Below the pieces are notes generated by a model that searched no databases, had not been told where the DNA came from, and saw only the letters and a list, made by a program, of their open reading frames with translations. Source: Nitrososphaerales archaeon (GTDB taxonomy: Archaea; Thermoproteota; Nitrososphaeria_A; Caldarchaeales; Wolframiiraptoraceae). From it: a DNA stretch of 40,105 nt. The stretch is taken from the NCBI GenBank assembly GCA_023269855.1, contig JAGDWP010000125.1, forward strand, positions 1-40,105. Direction: 5' to 3'. Below, one piece after another: positions 1 to 10,590 of this stretch. A program made the translations under genes and the position numbers. Within the stretch, counting starts at the first letter, position 1, and each line of letters opens with the position of its first letter.

Positions 1-62
1 TAGATGGCATAACCCACAATCCATAAGGGAGTCCTAACCCTCTCAAAAAGCTTCACACTCAT
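1..62 (-). CDS. 5' end of an unidentified gene running off the left edge (MSVKLFERVRTPLWIVGYAI...)
   Basis: Open frame from ATG at 62 to the window edge; short, unknown family. Confidence 0.3.
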   Translation of the reverse strand, partial: MSVKLFERVRTPLWIVGYAI

Positions 63-174
63 AACCCATCAAAAGGGATAAGACTCCCCTAAATCTTAAG
101 GTTACAGCACCACGTTTCCTACGTAAACATTAATTCTGCTAGGATTTTTTACTTAGAGTTATGATCAAAAAATA

Positions 175-1026
175 ATGGGTATGTGGGTAAGGTATAGTGG
201 CTTCAACCAGACGTTGTTTGAATTGATTACAATAGGATACGAGATACTTGATGGGAGAATACTTAATACAAATTCTAAGTGGCTAGCTGAGAAGATAACA
301 AGCATGGGTGGAAGAGTAGTTAGAATGGTTACCATAGGAGACTCTATTAAAGATATTAGTTCATCTATAAGAGAAGCCGTAAAGAGGAATGTCGACTGGA
401 TTATAACTTCAGGAGGTCTTGGACCAACCTATGACGACGTCACGCTTGAAGGCGTTGCTAAAGCTTTAAACAGAAAACTAGTCCTAAACAAGAAAGCATA
501 CGAAATGCTTAAGGAAAGATACAAAATGCTTGCAGAACAAGGCGTTGTAGAATCCTCAGAACTTACACCTTCAAGGCTTAAGATGGCTATGCTTCCAAAA
601 GGAGCTAGACCCCTCAGGAATAGAGTAGGGTCAGCTCCAGGCGTTCTATTAAAACAGGGGAGAACATGGATTGCTTGTCTTCCAGGTGTTCCAGCCGAAC
701 TATACAGTATATTTGAAGAAGAATTACAGCCCCTAATACTAAAGACTATAAAGAAAGTATATAAAGCTGATATAACGCTTCACGTTAGGAGGATTGCAGA
801 ATCAAGTATTGCTCCTAGAATCGTGCAGATCGTTAAGAGATTCGATGGAGTATATATAAAAACTCATCCCAAAACCATTGAGGATGGAATCTCCAAGATA
901 GAGATTCAAATATCAGCAATGGCGAATAGAGAAGACGTAGTGAAGAAGAAAGCCGGGGAGATAGAAAAGATAATCAAAGAAATTGTTATAGAAATGGGTG
1001 GAGAGATATATACTGTTGAGTCTTGA
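175..1026 (+). CDS. CinA N-terminal-like / molybdopterin-binding domain protein
   Basis: ITIGYEILDGRILNTNSKWLA and TSGGLGPTYDDVT motifs; true start may be TTG at 214. Confidence 0.85.
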   Translation: MGMWVRYSGFNQTLFELITIGYEILDGRILNTNSKWLAEKITSMGGRVVRMVTIGDSIKDISSSIREAVKRNVDWIITSGGLGPTYDDVTLEGVAKALNRKLVLNKKAYEMLKERYKMLAEQGVVESSELTPSRLKMAMLPKGARPLRNRVGSAPGVLLKQGRTWIACLPGVPAELYSIFEEELQPLILKTIKKVYKADITLHVRRIAESSIAPRIVQIVKRFDGVYIKTHPKTIEDGISKIEIQISAMANREDVVKKKAGEIEKIIKEIVIEMGGEIYTVES

Positions 1027-1252
1027 GAGGATGAATAATGGTGAGAAGGGTAGGCCTTACAGGATTTCTGAAAGCTATATAAGATTCCTAGACCACATTT
1101 AGCGGAGCCGTATGACAATCATGCATCCATAAGAATTTTTCGAGATTTTTGACAACTCCAGCCTGAATTAAAGTTTTAGGGTCTCCTGATAAAGTCAAAG
1201 TGTAATGTATAATTATTGATATATACGTAGATTTGTTTAGAGTAGATCTGGT

Positions 1253-1609
1253 ATGTTTGAGTTTAAGCAGGCTTTGATTATTAGGTGTGACTTGAAGATG
1301 AGTGTTGGGAAATTAGCTGTACAAGTAGCTCATGCATCAATATCTGCAGCAGAAGAATGTAGAAAAATCAATATTGAATGGTTTAATAAATGGATTAGTG
1401 AAGGTCAGAAAAAAGTTGTATTAAGAGTCCAAAGCCTCCAAGAACTACTAGACTTATACGACAAAGCAAAAATGATGAAACTACCAGCTGCCCTAATCGA
1501 GGATGCAGGATTAACAGAGCTTGAACCAGGTACGATTACAGCGTTAGGCATAGGACCTGCACCAACAGATAGAATTGATAAAGTGACTGGAAGCCTACCA
1601 CTACTATAG
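1253..1609 (+). CDS. pth2: Peptidyl-tRNA hydrolase, archaeal/eukaryal Pth2 type
   Basis: KQALIIRCDLKMSVGKLAVQVAHAS and GIGPAPTDRIDKVTGSLPLL. Confidence 0.95.
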   Translation: MFEFKQALIIRCDLKMSVGKLAVQVAHASISAAEECRKINIEWFNKWISEGQKKVVLRVQSLQELLDLYDKAKMMKLPAALIEDAGLTELEPGTITALGIGPAPTDRIDKVTGSLPLL

Positions 1610-1628
1610 ATTCCAAACATTATATTTC

Positions 1629-3053
1629 ATGCGTAATATCATGGATAATGGTTTAAGGGACTTGTTCATGGATGACTATAAACCAGTCTTGTCATCTCTT
1701 AAGATTGAGGACATTGAGAAATTCATAGGGATGACAGAGTACGTTTCAAAGAGTGTGGGCGTTGGCGGTATAATAAAAGCTAAACCTGAAGATTTCATGG
1801 TATGGGAAACCCTCGAATCAGGTGAAGACGCAAAAAGATTATTCGAATTATCTTCGTTCTTGGAGAGCTACGGTAACCATCTACTATGTGTTATGAAGAA
1901 AGTCAACATAGATACTATTAGAGCTTTAAGCTTAATAGCTAAAAGACTAAACCTTAGAAGCAGAGAAATAGGAATCTGTGGAATTAAAGATAAAGTAAGC
2001 ATTAGTTGGCAGTTCCTAACTATACCATCACATGCAGTAGAAAGCCCGAGGACGCTAGAAATAAACAGTTTCATAGAAGTTAAACCCATTAAATATGTTA
2101 AACACAAGCTGTCCTCACGTCAACTACGAAATAACACCTTCCATGTTATCATAAGATACCCGAGGATTACGGATACCTCTCTAATAGATGAAATAGTAAG
2201 AGAGTTAAAGATTAAAGGTGTTCCAAATTATTATGGTCATCAACGTTTCGGGATAACCAGACCTATTACACCTATCGTAGGATTGCTAATCATGAAAAAC
2301 GAACTAAGAAAAGCTGTAGCCGCATTCCTCTCAGATTATACGGATCTAGAAAGTGAGAGAAACAGATTATTAAGGAAGGAGCTGGCAGAAAGATGGGAGT
2401 TAGAGTGGGCCAGCGAGCATTTTCCAAGAAGCTTAACTTATGAAAGAATCTTGATTGACAGCCTCAGAAAACATCCAGGAGATTATGTTAAATGCTTGAG
2501 GGCTCTCCCATTAAGACTTAGGAGACTGCTAGTTGAGTCTGTGGCTGCTAGAATTTTCAACTCAACTCTCTCAAAGATAATAAAAGAAGATAGATTCAAT
2601 GAATTAGAAGTGGGGGACATCGTCTTACCATTAAATCCAAGCGGTCGAGCTGATAAGAATAAGCCGATAAATGTGACCAGTGGAAACATTAGACAGATTG
2701 AGAAACTTGTTAAGAATGGGAAAATGGTGGTTGCGTTACCGTCTCCCGGCTATCTATCTCCCCTACCTAGAAGTTCTAAAGGAGAAATAATGTTACAAGT
2801 GATGGAGGAGGAAGGGGTAGATTTTAAAGATTTCAAGGTTGAAGGATTACCTGAAGCATCAACTAAAGGTTCTCTGAGACCAATAAAGATTCCGAAATGG
2901 ACTTGTTCAGTAAACTCTGTAAGTGACGAGTCTGTAACATTCTTCTTCACCCTTCCACCAGGTTCATATGCAACTGTACTGTTGCGAGAGATAATGAAGC
3001 CTGAAAACCCGCTAGCATACATCGGTAGATTCCAAGACAATCCACATAGATAA
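1629..3053 (+). CDS. truD: tRNA pseudouridine synthase TruD
   Basis: GIKDK motif, PNYYGHQRFG, LPPGSYATVLLREI C-terminus. Confidence 0.93.
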   Translation: MRNIMDNGLRDLFMDDYKPVLSSLKIEDIEKFIGMTEYVSKSVGVGGIIKAKPEDFMVWETLESGEDAKRLFELSSFLESYGNHLLCVMKKVNIDTIRALSLIAKRLNLRSREIGICGIKDKVSISWQFLTIPSHAVESPRTLEINSFIEVKPIKYVKHKLSSRQLRNNTFHVIIRYPRITDTSLIDEIVRELKIKGVPNYYGHQRFGITRPITPIVGLLIMKNELRKAVAAFLSDYTDLESERNRLLRKELAERWELEWASEHFPRSLTYERILIDSLRKHPGDYVKCLRALPLRLRRLLVESVAARIFNSTLSKIIKEDRFNELEVGDIVLPLNPSGRADKNKPINVTSGNIRQIEKLVKNGKMVVALPSPGYLSPLPRSSKGEIMLQVMEEEGVDFKDFKVEGLPEASTKGSLRPIKIPKWTCSVNSVSDESVTFFFTLPPGSYATVLLREIMKPENPLAYIGRFQDNPHR

Positions 3054-3232
3054 TTTTCATAATTATCAACAGAGACCAGCATATTCTTCTCTTAAATTTT
3101 GTAGAGAAATCTTTTAATCCTTAGAGGAAGAACCTGTATATCAAGAACAGATTCTTATTCTACTTACCCGTTTGTGGTCACGATATTATTTATATTCTGA
3201 CTTAGTGTTAGATATCGTTAAGGTTTGAGGGA

Positions 3233-3868
3233 TTGTATATAGCGAGAAGCGAGAATACTAATGCTACATGGATCATCATATTAATCAATATTATTGTTTT
3301 TCTTCTGGTTAGACTAAACCCTAAACTCGTACTAGATTTTGCAACCATCCCTATACTAACTATTACATTTACTCAACCTTATAGAATACTAACCTCAATG
3401 TTCATCCACTACGATATACTACATTTATTCTTCAATATGTTTGCATTATTCATATTTGGACCAGACATAGAGAAAGTATTAGGAAAACCACGGTACTTAG
3501 CATTATACTTCATAAGCGGATTCATGGCAGCTGTTATCCATGCATATTATATCTTCCTGTTTTTCCCTGTTAGAAACTTACTGATGACTCCCGCAATAGG
3601 GGCTTCAGGCGCTATCTACGGTGTAATGGCTGCATACGGTGTACTGTTTCCAACTAGACGGTTGATAGCTTTCATCGGTTTCCCAATAATGGCCCCCGCA
3701 ATCATAGTAATAATAGTATTAGCGTTAATCCAGACCCTTTATGCCTTTGTAGCTCCATACTCTCAAGTTGCATACGCAGCTCACGTAGGAGGCTTCATCA
3801 CAGGACTAGTAATGACTTTTATTTTCAGACAAGGATTAAGAAGATATACCTTATATCACTATTTCTAA
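3233..3868 (+). CDS. Rhomboid-family intramembrane serine protease
   Basis: HLFFNMFALFIFG, GASGAIYGVMAAYG and AAHVGGFITG motifs; TTG start. Confidence 0.9.
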   Translation: MYIARSENTNATWIIILINIIVFLLVRLNPKLVLDFATIPILTITFTQPYRILTSMFIHYDILHLFFNMFALFIFGPDIEKVLGKPRYLALYFISGFMAAVIHAYYIFLFFPVRNLLMTPAIGASGAIYGVMAAYGVLFPTRRLIAFIGFPIMAPAIIVIIVLALIQTLYAFVAPYSQVAYAAHVGGFITGLVMTFIFRQGLRRYTLYHYF

Positions 3869-4080
3869 GAATCTATCGATTAAAGTTCAAGCATTTATTG
3901 CAGGGATAAATGACTCACGGTTAAGTATAGTGAGTAAATTAACTTTTTAAACTAGTCGTTAGCTTGATGTTCCAATAACGCTAATTAGTTGAGAAGTATT
4001 TTTCCACTAATTATCATTTAAATACAGCTTTTATCTTAGAAGAAAGTGACGCTTACAAATTGGGAATAGAGGTTATGTGA

Positions 4081-4740
4081 ATGACTCTTGAGCAATTTAA
4101 TCTTATTCGGAGGATTCCAAAGAAGACGAGTATATTTGGTTATACTCTCGCATACTCGAAGAACATTCTTGAAGCAATAGTTGAAGAAGTTGTTCCAGAA
4201 GATGAGAGAGAAGAAGCAATCAAAGAATATGGTTTAGGAAAACCATTGAAGATCATTAAAGGAGGAGAAACTCATTATATTCTACAAGTAATCAAGAATA
4301 ACTCATTAATACGTTACCTAGTGAACTGGGGTAGGATGGCTTCTCTATGGCCAGCTCATTTAACAACTGCATGCTGTAGCGTAGAGTTTGGAGCAGTATC
4401 TAGCTCAAGATACGATCCCGAAAGATTTGGATGGATACCTGCAACAGGTTCTCTGAGACAGTCAGATGTACTGTTAGTTGAGGGAACCGTTAACGCGAAG
4501 ATGGCTCAAAGAGTTAGGATGATCTATGACCAGATGCCGAACCCTAAATGGGTGATAGCGATGGGCGCATGCGCTATCTCTGGAGGACTATATGCTAAAG
4601 ACTCATACAATGTTATACAAGGCTTGAATGACATAGTCCCAGTAGACGTATATGTTCCAGGATGCCCACCAAGACCTGAAACACTATTTCAAGGATTCCT
4701 CCTTCTAAGAGATAAAATCCTGAAATCGAGGTTGGAGTAA
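4081..4740 (+). CDS. nuoB: NADH-quinone oxidoreductase subunit B-like (NuoB)
   Basis: TACCSVEFGA, MGACAISGG, YVPGCPPRPE cluster N2 ligand motifs. Confidence 0.93.
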   Translation: MTLEQFNLIRRIPKKTSIFGYTLAYSKNILEAIVEEVVPEDEREEAIKEYGLGKPLKIIKGGETHYILQVIKNNSLIRYLVNWGRMASLWPAHLTTACCSVEFGAVSSSRYDPERFGWIPATGSLRQSDVLLVEGTVNAKMAQRVRMIYDQMPNPKWVIAMGACAISGGLYAKDSYNVIQGLNDIVPVDVYVPGCPPRPETLFQGFLLLRDKILKSRLE

Positions 4741-4741
4741 G

Positions 4742-5233
4742 ATGACGTGGGAGAAGCTCAGAAAAATCATAGAAAACGTGAAAAGAATGTTCAAAAATGA
4801 TGTAGAAGAAGTATTCTTAGAAAAGAAGATAGCTAAGATTATAGTAAAGAAAGAAAAGCTGCTTGAACTAGCTAGATATCTTAGAGATATTCATCAATTC
4901 GACCATGTTAAAGGTGTTACTGGAGTGGATCTATCACGATTAAAAGAAGGTGGAGGACCTTACATTGAAGTAATATACCATGTTGGAAGCCTAGATGATC
5001 CAGAGCTGAATGACAGCATATTGAATGTTTCAGTGAAACTGGATATCGATAATCCCGTGGTAACTTCTCTATATTCTATCTGGCCCAGCGTTGAATATCA
5101 TGAAAGGGAAGTATATGAGATGCTGGGAGTAAACTTTCAAGGGCATCCAAACTTAAAGAGACTACTTCTCCCCGAGTACTGGATGGATTTGCCTCCTCTC
5201 AGAAAAGATTACAAAGTTCCAGGACGTGATTAA
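4742..5233 (+). CDS. nuoC: NADH-quinone oxidoreductase subunit C-like (NuoC)
   Basis: YHEREVYEMLGVNFQGHPNLKRLLLPEYW and PLRKDY. Confidence 0.93.
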   Translation: MTWEKLRKIIENVKRMFKNDVEEVFLEKKIAKIIVKKEKLLELARYLRDIHQFDHVKGVTGVDLSRLKEGGGPYIEVIYHVGSLDDPELNDSILNVSVKLDIDNPVVTSLYSIWPSVEYHEREVYEMLGVNFQGHPNLKRLLLPEYWMDLPPLRKDYKVPGRD

Positions 5234-5235
5234 AA

Positions 5236-6456
5236 ATGGTGCTAGAAGAGAAAAAGAAGATAGAAGTATACGATACTGGAGGCCCGAGACTTACTTTCAG
5301 TTATGGTCCACAGCATCCGGGGACGGGTCACTTCAGGATGATAGTAACGGTTAGCGGGGACACAGTAGTCGACTTAGAGCCTGATCCTGGATTTGTTCAT
5401 AGAGGAGAGGAAAAGATGGCTGAGTATAAGACATGGATTACGAATATACCGCATCTAGAGAGACCTGCAATCCTTGATGCAGCTGGAATGGTTATACCTT
5501 ACTGCTTAACGGTTGAGAAGCTTATAGATGTTGAGATACCAGAGAGAGCTAAATACCTTAGAACAATTGTGGCTGAACTTGACCGTATCGCAAGCCACCT
5601 ATACTGGTTCTCCCTATACGGGATATTCCTAGGTCACAGCACGATGTTTCTATGGTGTGTTAACGATAGAGAATACATACTAGACCTATCCCAGTCGATA
5701 ACTGGTCAGAGGTTCACTCATGCATACTATGTACCTGGAGGAGTGAGAAATGATGCTCCAAAACATGTACCGAAGAATCTAGTTAAAGAATTCAAGCTAT
5801 ACTACTCTAGAATGCTCGGTAGAGAGCCGAGGGAGGATGAACTAAGTGAAGACTTTAAAAAATATATCCTAGCTGTAGTAGATTTCATGGATCTTAGGCT
5901 AGACCACTACTATCAAATGTTCTTCAATAGTGAGATATTCATCGAGAGAACAAAAAATATAGGTGTGCTAAAGAGAGAAGACGCTATTAGGTTAGGTGTT
6001 CCAGGAACAACTCTAAGAGCTTCAGGAGTCAAATATGATACTAGAGTAAATGACCCGTATGACGCTTACCCATATCTGAAATTCAACATACCCGTTGGGA
6101 CTAGAGGAGACTGTTACGATAGAGCAATGGTCGGTTTTCAAGAAATAAGAGAGAGCCTAAAGATTATTCAACAAGCGGTTGAGCAGATCCCCGATGGCCC
6201 CATCAAGCTTAAACAGCATCCAATAGTTATAAGAGTTCCAAAAGGAGAAGCCATCGCTAGAGCTGAAGCAGCGAGAGGAGAAATATTATACTATATCGTA
6301 AGCGATGGCACAGACAAACCTTACAGGCTTAGAATGATCACTCCAAGCTTTAGACTTCTACCCGCCTTAAAACATCTCACGATAGGTTCTAGAATAGCAG
6401 ACATCCCACCAATATACTGGAGCCTAAACTACTGGCCAGTAGAAGCAGACAGATAA
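5236..6456 (+). CDS. nuoD: NADH-quinone oxidoreductase subunit D-like (NuoD)
   Basis: SYGPQHPGTGHFR, DPGFVHRGEEKMAE; no paired N/C-terminal CxxC of [NiFe] hydrogenases. Confidence 0.93.
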   Translation: MVLEEKKKIEVYDTGGPRLTFSYGPQHPGTGHFRMIVTVSGDTVVDLEPDPGFVHRGEEKMAEYKTWITNIPHLERPAILDAAGMVIPYCLTVEKLIDVEIPERAKYLRTIVAELDRIASHLYWFSLYGIFLGHSTMFLWCVNDREYILDLSQSITGQRFTHAYYVPGGVRNDAPKHVPKNLVKEFKLYYSRMLGREPREDELSEDFKKYILAVVDFMDLRLDHYYQMFFNSEIFIERTKNIGVLKREDAIRLGVPGTTLRASGVKYDTRVNDPYDAYPYLKFNIPVGTRGDCYDRAMVGFQEIRESLKIIQQAVEQIPDGPIKLKQHPIVIRVPKGEAIARAEAARGEILYYIVSDGTDKPYRLRMITPSFRLLPALKHLTIGSRIADIPPIYWSLNYWPVEADR

Positions 6457-6566
6457 TCTCAAAAATAATCTCTAAAACTCTGAGAAGTTAAGAAGCGAGT
6501 TTTTCTATATAATTGTTTTATATATGCTTATATAAGGCTGAAGAGAGTAATCTCTTAGACAATGCA

Positions 6567-7640
6567 ATGATAGATGAAATAGAACTAGATACTAGGAATG
6601 AGTTACTCTTAAAAACTCTAGAGGAGCTAGGTTTAACAAAGCTTGAGTCAAGAGTTTACCTTACGATCTTAAGAAAAGGGATATGTAAATCCTCAGAGAT
6701 ACTAACTGAATTGAAGATACATCAGCCTCAGCTCTACGACATAATATTATCTTTGCAGAAGAAGGGGTTTATAGTTATTCAGCCTGGGAAACCAAAATAT
6801 TATAGTGCGATTGATCCATTGGTTATAATTGAGAAGAGGATTCATCAACTTTCAGAATTAAAGAGTCATGTAAGAGAATTAATCCAAGAAATTGAGTCTT
6901 CCCGAGAGATGTATACGCCTCATATGTGGATTATTAAGGGACGTCAGAATATGATCGCTTATGCCAAGAAGCTGATCCAACAAGCTAATGTAGAGATCCA
7001 GATATTAGTCGACCATATCACTTTCTCCAAGCTTGCTGAAGAACTTGTAAAATCCAAGCTTAAAGGTGTTCACATATGTCTTATTATTTATCCACAAGAA
7101 TACGATAAATCCTTAAGAGAGTTTTTGGAGAAAATTAAAACTGTTAAACTTAGTCCTGCAGGACAATTCTGTCTAATAGTGGATTCCAGTGTGGGGATGT
7201 ATGGACCTGGTCGACTTACCACACATTTTTATGATGTTGGAAGGGATGAGTATAGTATATTGTTCGATGAAGTAATTACTGCGGAGACGTTAGCAAACTA
7301 CTTTTATCACTTATGGGCTTCTCTAAAATACCTTTTCCCTACATCAATTGACATAAATGAGTTCCCGAAAAGATTTGTAAATCATAGATCTGCTGTTTCA
7401 GAGATTCTCAAGCTAACAGAAGCAGGGTACAAAGTCCTTGCAGAAGTTAAGGGTAAATGGGCTAGGTCTGTTAAACCTTTTGTTGGCAAGGGTAAAGTAG
7501 TATGTACGGAATCTAACCCTCTTTGCGTTACATTCACGCTAGAAACTGATGATGGAAAGAAAGTCAAAGTCGGTGGAAGAGTTGGTCAACTGCATGATGT
7601 TGAAGCAGACCACATAACCCTCTTCTTAGAGAAAATATAG
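6567..7640 (+). CDS. TrmB-family transcriptional regulator (ORF track start 6513; ATG at 6567 more likely)
   Basis: N-terminal wHTH (LGLTKLESRVYLTILRKG...SEILTELKIHQPQLYDIILSLQKKGFI) plus TrmB-like sugar-binding domain; TATA-like DNA overlaps the 6513 start. Confidence 0.85.
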   Translation: MIDEIELDTRNELLLKTLEELGLTKLESRVYLTILRKGICKSSEILTELKIHQPQLYDIILSLQKKGFIVIQPGKPKYYSAIDPLVIIEKRIHQLSELKSHVRELIQEIESSREMYTPHMWIIKGRQNMIAYAKKLIQQANVEIQILVDHITFSKLAEELVKSKLKGVHICLIIYPQEYDKSLREFLEKIKTVKLSPAGQFCLIVDSSVGMYGPGRLTTHFYDVGRDEYSILFDEVITAETLANYFYHLWASLKYLFPTSIDINEFPKRFVNHRSAVSEILKLTEAGYKVLAEVKGKWARSVKPFVGKGKVVCTESNPLCVTFTLETDDGKKVKVGGRVGQLHDVEADHITLFLEKI

Positions 7641-7661
7641 AGAGGATAGATGAGCCGGGTT

Positions 7662-8591
7662 TTAATGTTTCTTCAGGTTTAATGCTTTCGCAAAGTCTTC
7701 TCTTACCCTAACTCCTTCTACAGGATTTCTAAGTATCCCTATGCCTTCGATCTCAGCTTCTATTAGATCCCCTGGATAAATAGGACCAGCTGGTGGGCTT
7801 CCACTAGTTATAATATCTCCTGGATTAAGAGTTATAAACGTAGAGATAAAGGAAATTATTTCATTGAATTTGAATCTCATATATTTAGTAGAAGATTGTG
7901 ATTCTATCCTACCATTTCTCCTTCTAACCATTTTTAAGTCTGACACATCCTTAAGCTCATCTCTAGTTACTACTATAGGTCCCATAGGAGCGAAAGTATC
8001 TATGGATTTAGCCCATTGCTGTAGTTCTCTGGTCAATAACTCTATATCATGCGCTGTAATATCATTGAATATAGTGAACCCAAAGATGTAATTCCATGCT
8101 TCATCTTCGGTAACATTTTTACATCTTTTTGAGATTATGCATGCAAGCTCATATTCATGGTATACTTCTCCATAATTTTCAGGTATCATTATGGGATCCA
8201 TGTGTCCGATGATCGCAGAAGGAGCCTTAAGAAAGATCTGAGGTACTGGTAGATATTGCAAACCGAGGATTCTTCTATAATCTTCGAAATTGAGACCTGT
8301 GCAAATTATTTTTGAAGGATTTGTTATAGGTGGAAGAAATTTAATTTCCTTAAGATCCCATAATCCTGAATGGATTCTTCCTTTTAGGGCTTCATCCTCT
8401 ATCTCTTTCGCAATATTAATAGCTTCATGATATTGAATGAAAAGTTTTAAATCAGTAAACGTATCCTTGGGTATGAGGCGCTCTTTCAAAAATCTATATG
8501 CGTTAATTCTTAGATCTATGACTTTGTTTTCTTCAGGCATTAGTAATCCTAGACGAGGTTCTCCACCAATGCTGAATGCAAGTATCCTCAT
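7662..8591 (-). CDS. Fumarylacetoacetate hydrolase-family protein (sugar-acid or diketo-acid hydrolase/dehydratase)
   Basis: KIICTGLNFEDY, YHEYELACII, GFTIFNDITA, PGDIITSGSPPAGP. Confidence 0.87.
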   Translation of the reverse strand: MRILAFSIGGEPRLGLLMPEENKVIDLRINAYRFLKERLIPKDTFTDLKLFIQYHEAINIAKEIEDEALKGRIHSGLWDLKEIKFLPPITNPSKIICTGLNFEDYRRILGLQYLPVPQIFLKAPSAIIGHMDPIMIPENYGEVYHEYELACIISKRCKNVTEDEAWNYIFGFTIFNDITAHDIELLTRELQQWAKSIDTFAPMGPIVVTRDELKDVSDLKMVRRRNGRIESQSSTKYMRFKFNEIISFISTFITLNPGDIITSGSPPAGPIYPGDLIEAEIEGIGILRNPVEGVRVREDFAKALNLKKH

Positions 8592-8601
8592 ATCTCTAAG
8601 C

Positions 8602-9375
8602 CTACGGGACTTTTATTTTAAAGACTTTTTCAGCTGTTTTATAGAGGAACGAATCCCTCTGCTCATTGTTTAGATTCATGGCGTTTACTTTAGCTAGCTC
8701 TATTGGAGTATTTGACGGTAAGTCTGTCCCGAACATTACTTTATCCGCTCCAAGCTTCTCGATAAAGAATTGTATATCTTCCATATTGCTCCACGATGTT
8801 TCTAGATAGATATTTTTGTAGTTTCTCGCCATTAAAAAAGCATCAACTGCTGAGAATACGAATCCTGCGTGAGCGAGTACTATTCTTAAGTCTGGATACA
8901 TTTCAGCATAATAAGATACGTGTGCTGGTGAAGCAAAGGGTTGACCTAGCCCGCTGTGAATCATTAAGGGGACTTCAAGCTCATCCGCGGTTTGAAATAT
9001 CATTGCTGCATCTTTTGTCATTAGATTTACAGCATGACCTATCGTGTGTAGTTTAACGCCTATGAATCCATAATCTTTAATCCATTTCCTTACTTGACTC
9101 TTCCATTCATCTGGTTCCACCACATGCGGATTAATACTTACGATTCCATATATTCTATTTTCGTATTTTCTGGATAACTCATAAATCTTATTCAGAACAT
9201 GTATTGGAGGCTGTGGAAATGCTCCTGGAAACGGTTGAACTATCATAGCTGAGAAACTATAATCATTTAGAGTTTTGACTACTTGTTCTTCTGTAACGTT
9301 TAAGTCAAATACTCTACATTCCCCTAGGTGGAAATGGGTATCCACAATCTTTATATCCCTAGAACGATTAATCAT
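8602..9375 (-). CDS. Amidohydrolase-family metal-dependent hydrolase (lactonase candidate)
   Basis: DTHFHLG, GVKLHTIGH, MIHSGLG, LAHAG, MFGTDLP. Confidence 0.85.
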   Translation of the reverse strand: MINRSRDIKIVDTHFHLGECRVFDLNVTEEQVVKTLNDYSFSAMIVQPFPGAFPQPPIHVLNKIYELSRKYENRIYGIVSINPHVVEPDEWKSQVRKWIKDYGFIGVKLHTIGHAVNLMTKDAAMIFQTADELEVPLMIHSGLGQPFASPAHVSYYAEMYPDLRIVLAHAGFVFSAVDAFLMARNYKNIYLETSWSNMEDIQFFIEKLGADKVMFGTDLPSNTPIELAKVNAMNLNNEQRDSFLYKTAEKVFKIKVP

Positions 9376-9483
9376 GGAATAATCATATGTTAAGAGACAT
9401 AAAGATTTAAAATATTTTTCTTACTAACCTGGCTTATTAAAATTTTAGGAAGTTGATGAAGTGATGCAACTATGGTGTCGTAT

Positions 9484-10581
9484 TTAAGAGTATATGGTTT
9501 CTCCTGTGTCCGGATGGAATAAATATATTTTCTCAGGGTTCAGCGTTAACATGATCTTTGATTCTTCAGTTGAAGTGAGCTTTTTCTTTACTATAGCTCT
9601 GAGTAGGATGCTGTTAACCTCTACCGATATGAGTGTTTCGGAGCCGATAGTCTGCGTTAAAACCAGTTTACCGACTATGGTATTTTCAGATGGTGGCCCC
9701 ATATGTAGATCTATATCTCTAGGTTTGATCCCAACTATGACTTCACCTTTTCTAAGCTTCTCAATAGCCGTTTTTGACAACTTTTTCTTTATCTTTAATA
9801 TTCCCTCAATATCAATTTCAACTACTTCTTTGTCGATTTCTTTGATAGCTCCTCTAAATATGTTTAAGGCAGGAATGCTGACGTATTCTGCTATATCTAT
9901 CGATTGTGGCCGCAGATATACCTCGGGCGGGGTCCCCGTCTGCCGAATGTTTCCATGCAAGAGTATTGATACTCTATCACCTATAGCCATCGCGTCTATT
10001 GGATCATGAGTAGAATAAATTACGGTTGTCTTCAATTCTCTTTGAAGCTTCTTTAACCAGCTTCTCATATTTTCTTGGATTTTTGCATCTAAATTTCTGA
10101 GAGGTTCATCCAGGAGAAGTATCTTCGGATTCCTAACTAGAGCTCTAGCTAATGCAACTCTCTGATATTCTCCACCACTATATGTTGAGGGCTGTCTATT
10201 AAGTAAATGTTTTATACCAAGTAATTCTGCCACTTCATGTACTTTCTTCTCTATTTGGTCTTTCGGCAACTTCTGTATCTTTAACGGAAATGCAATATTC
10301 TCGAATCCTGTTCTATCAGGATATATTGGCGGTATCTCAAAAACCATTCCAATATTTCTTTGACTTGGAGGCAGATTAGTTATGTCTTTTCCTTCAAGGA
10401 GTATGCTGCCTTCATCTGGTGTAATGAGACCTGCTAGAATCTTCAATAAAGTTGTCTTACCAGCTCCTGGAGGTCCTGCGATTGCAAATATTTCTCCTTC
10501 CTTTACTTCGAAAGAAATATTGTTCAAAGCTATTTTCTCTCCAAACTTCTTTGAAATATTCTTTATTTCTAAATACTCCAT
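9484..10581 (-). CDS. ABC transporter ATP-binding protein (MalK/UgpC type), canonical
   Basis: Walker A GPPGAGKTT, signature YSGGEYQR, Walker B ILLLDEP, STHD H-loop, C-terminal TOBE-like region. Confidence 0.93.
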   Translation of the reverse strand: MEYLEIKNISKKFGEKIALNNISFEVKEGEIFAIAGPPGAGKTTLLKILAGLITPDEGSILLEGKDITNLPPSQRNIGMVFEIPPIYPDRTGFENIAFPLKIQKLPKDQIEKKVHEVAELLGIKHLLNRQPSTYSGGEYQRVALARALVRNPKILLLDEPLRNLDAKIQENMRSWLKKLQRELKTTVIYSTHDPIDAMAIGDRVSILLHGNIRQTGTPPEVYLRPQSIDIAEYVSIPALNIFRGAIKEIDKEVVEIDIEGILKIKKKLSKTAIEKLRKGEVIVGIKPRDIDLHMGPPSENTIVGKLVLTQTIGSETLISVEVNSILLRAIVKKKLTSTEESKIMLTLNPEKIYLFHPDTGETIYS

Positions 10582-10590
10582 GTTCTCACC

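Noticed and set aside
1028-1110. Short + frame MNNGEKGRPYRISESYIRFLDHI* resembling a DUF234/ATPase C-terminus fragment
   Set aside because: Only about 23 aa; too short to support a remnant
906-1118. Minus-strand ORF opposite the end of the CinA-like gene
   Set aside because: Antisense to a convincing gene, Ser/Ile-rich, no recognisable motifs
5236-6456. NuoD as a [NiFe] hydrogenase large subunit
   Set aside because: Lacks the N- and C-terminal CxxC metal-ligand pairs
6518-6535. TTATATA...TATATAA inverted repeat before trmB
   Set aside because: Pure AT promoter sequence; most simply a TATA region rather than an operator
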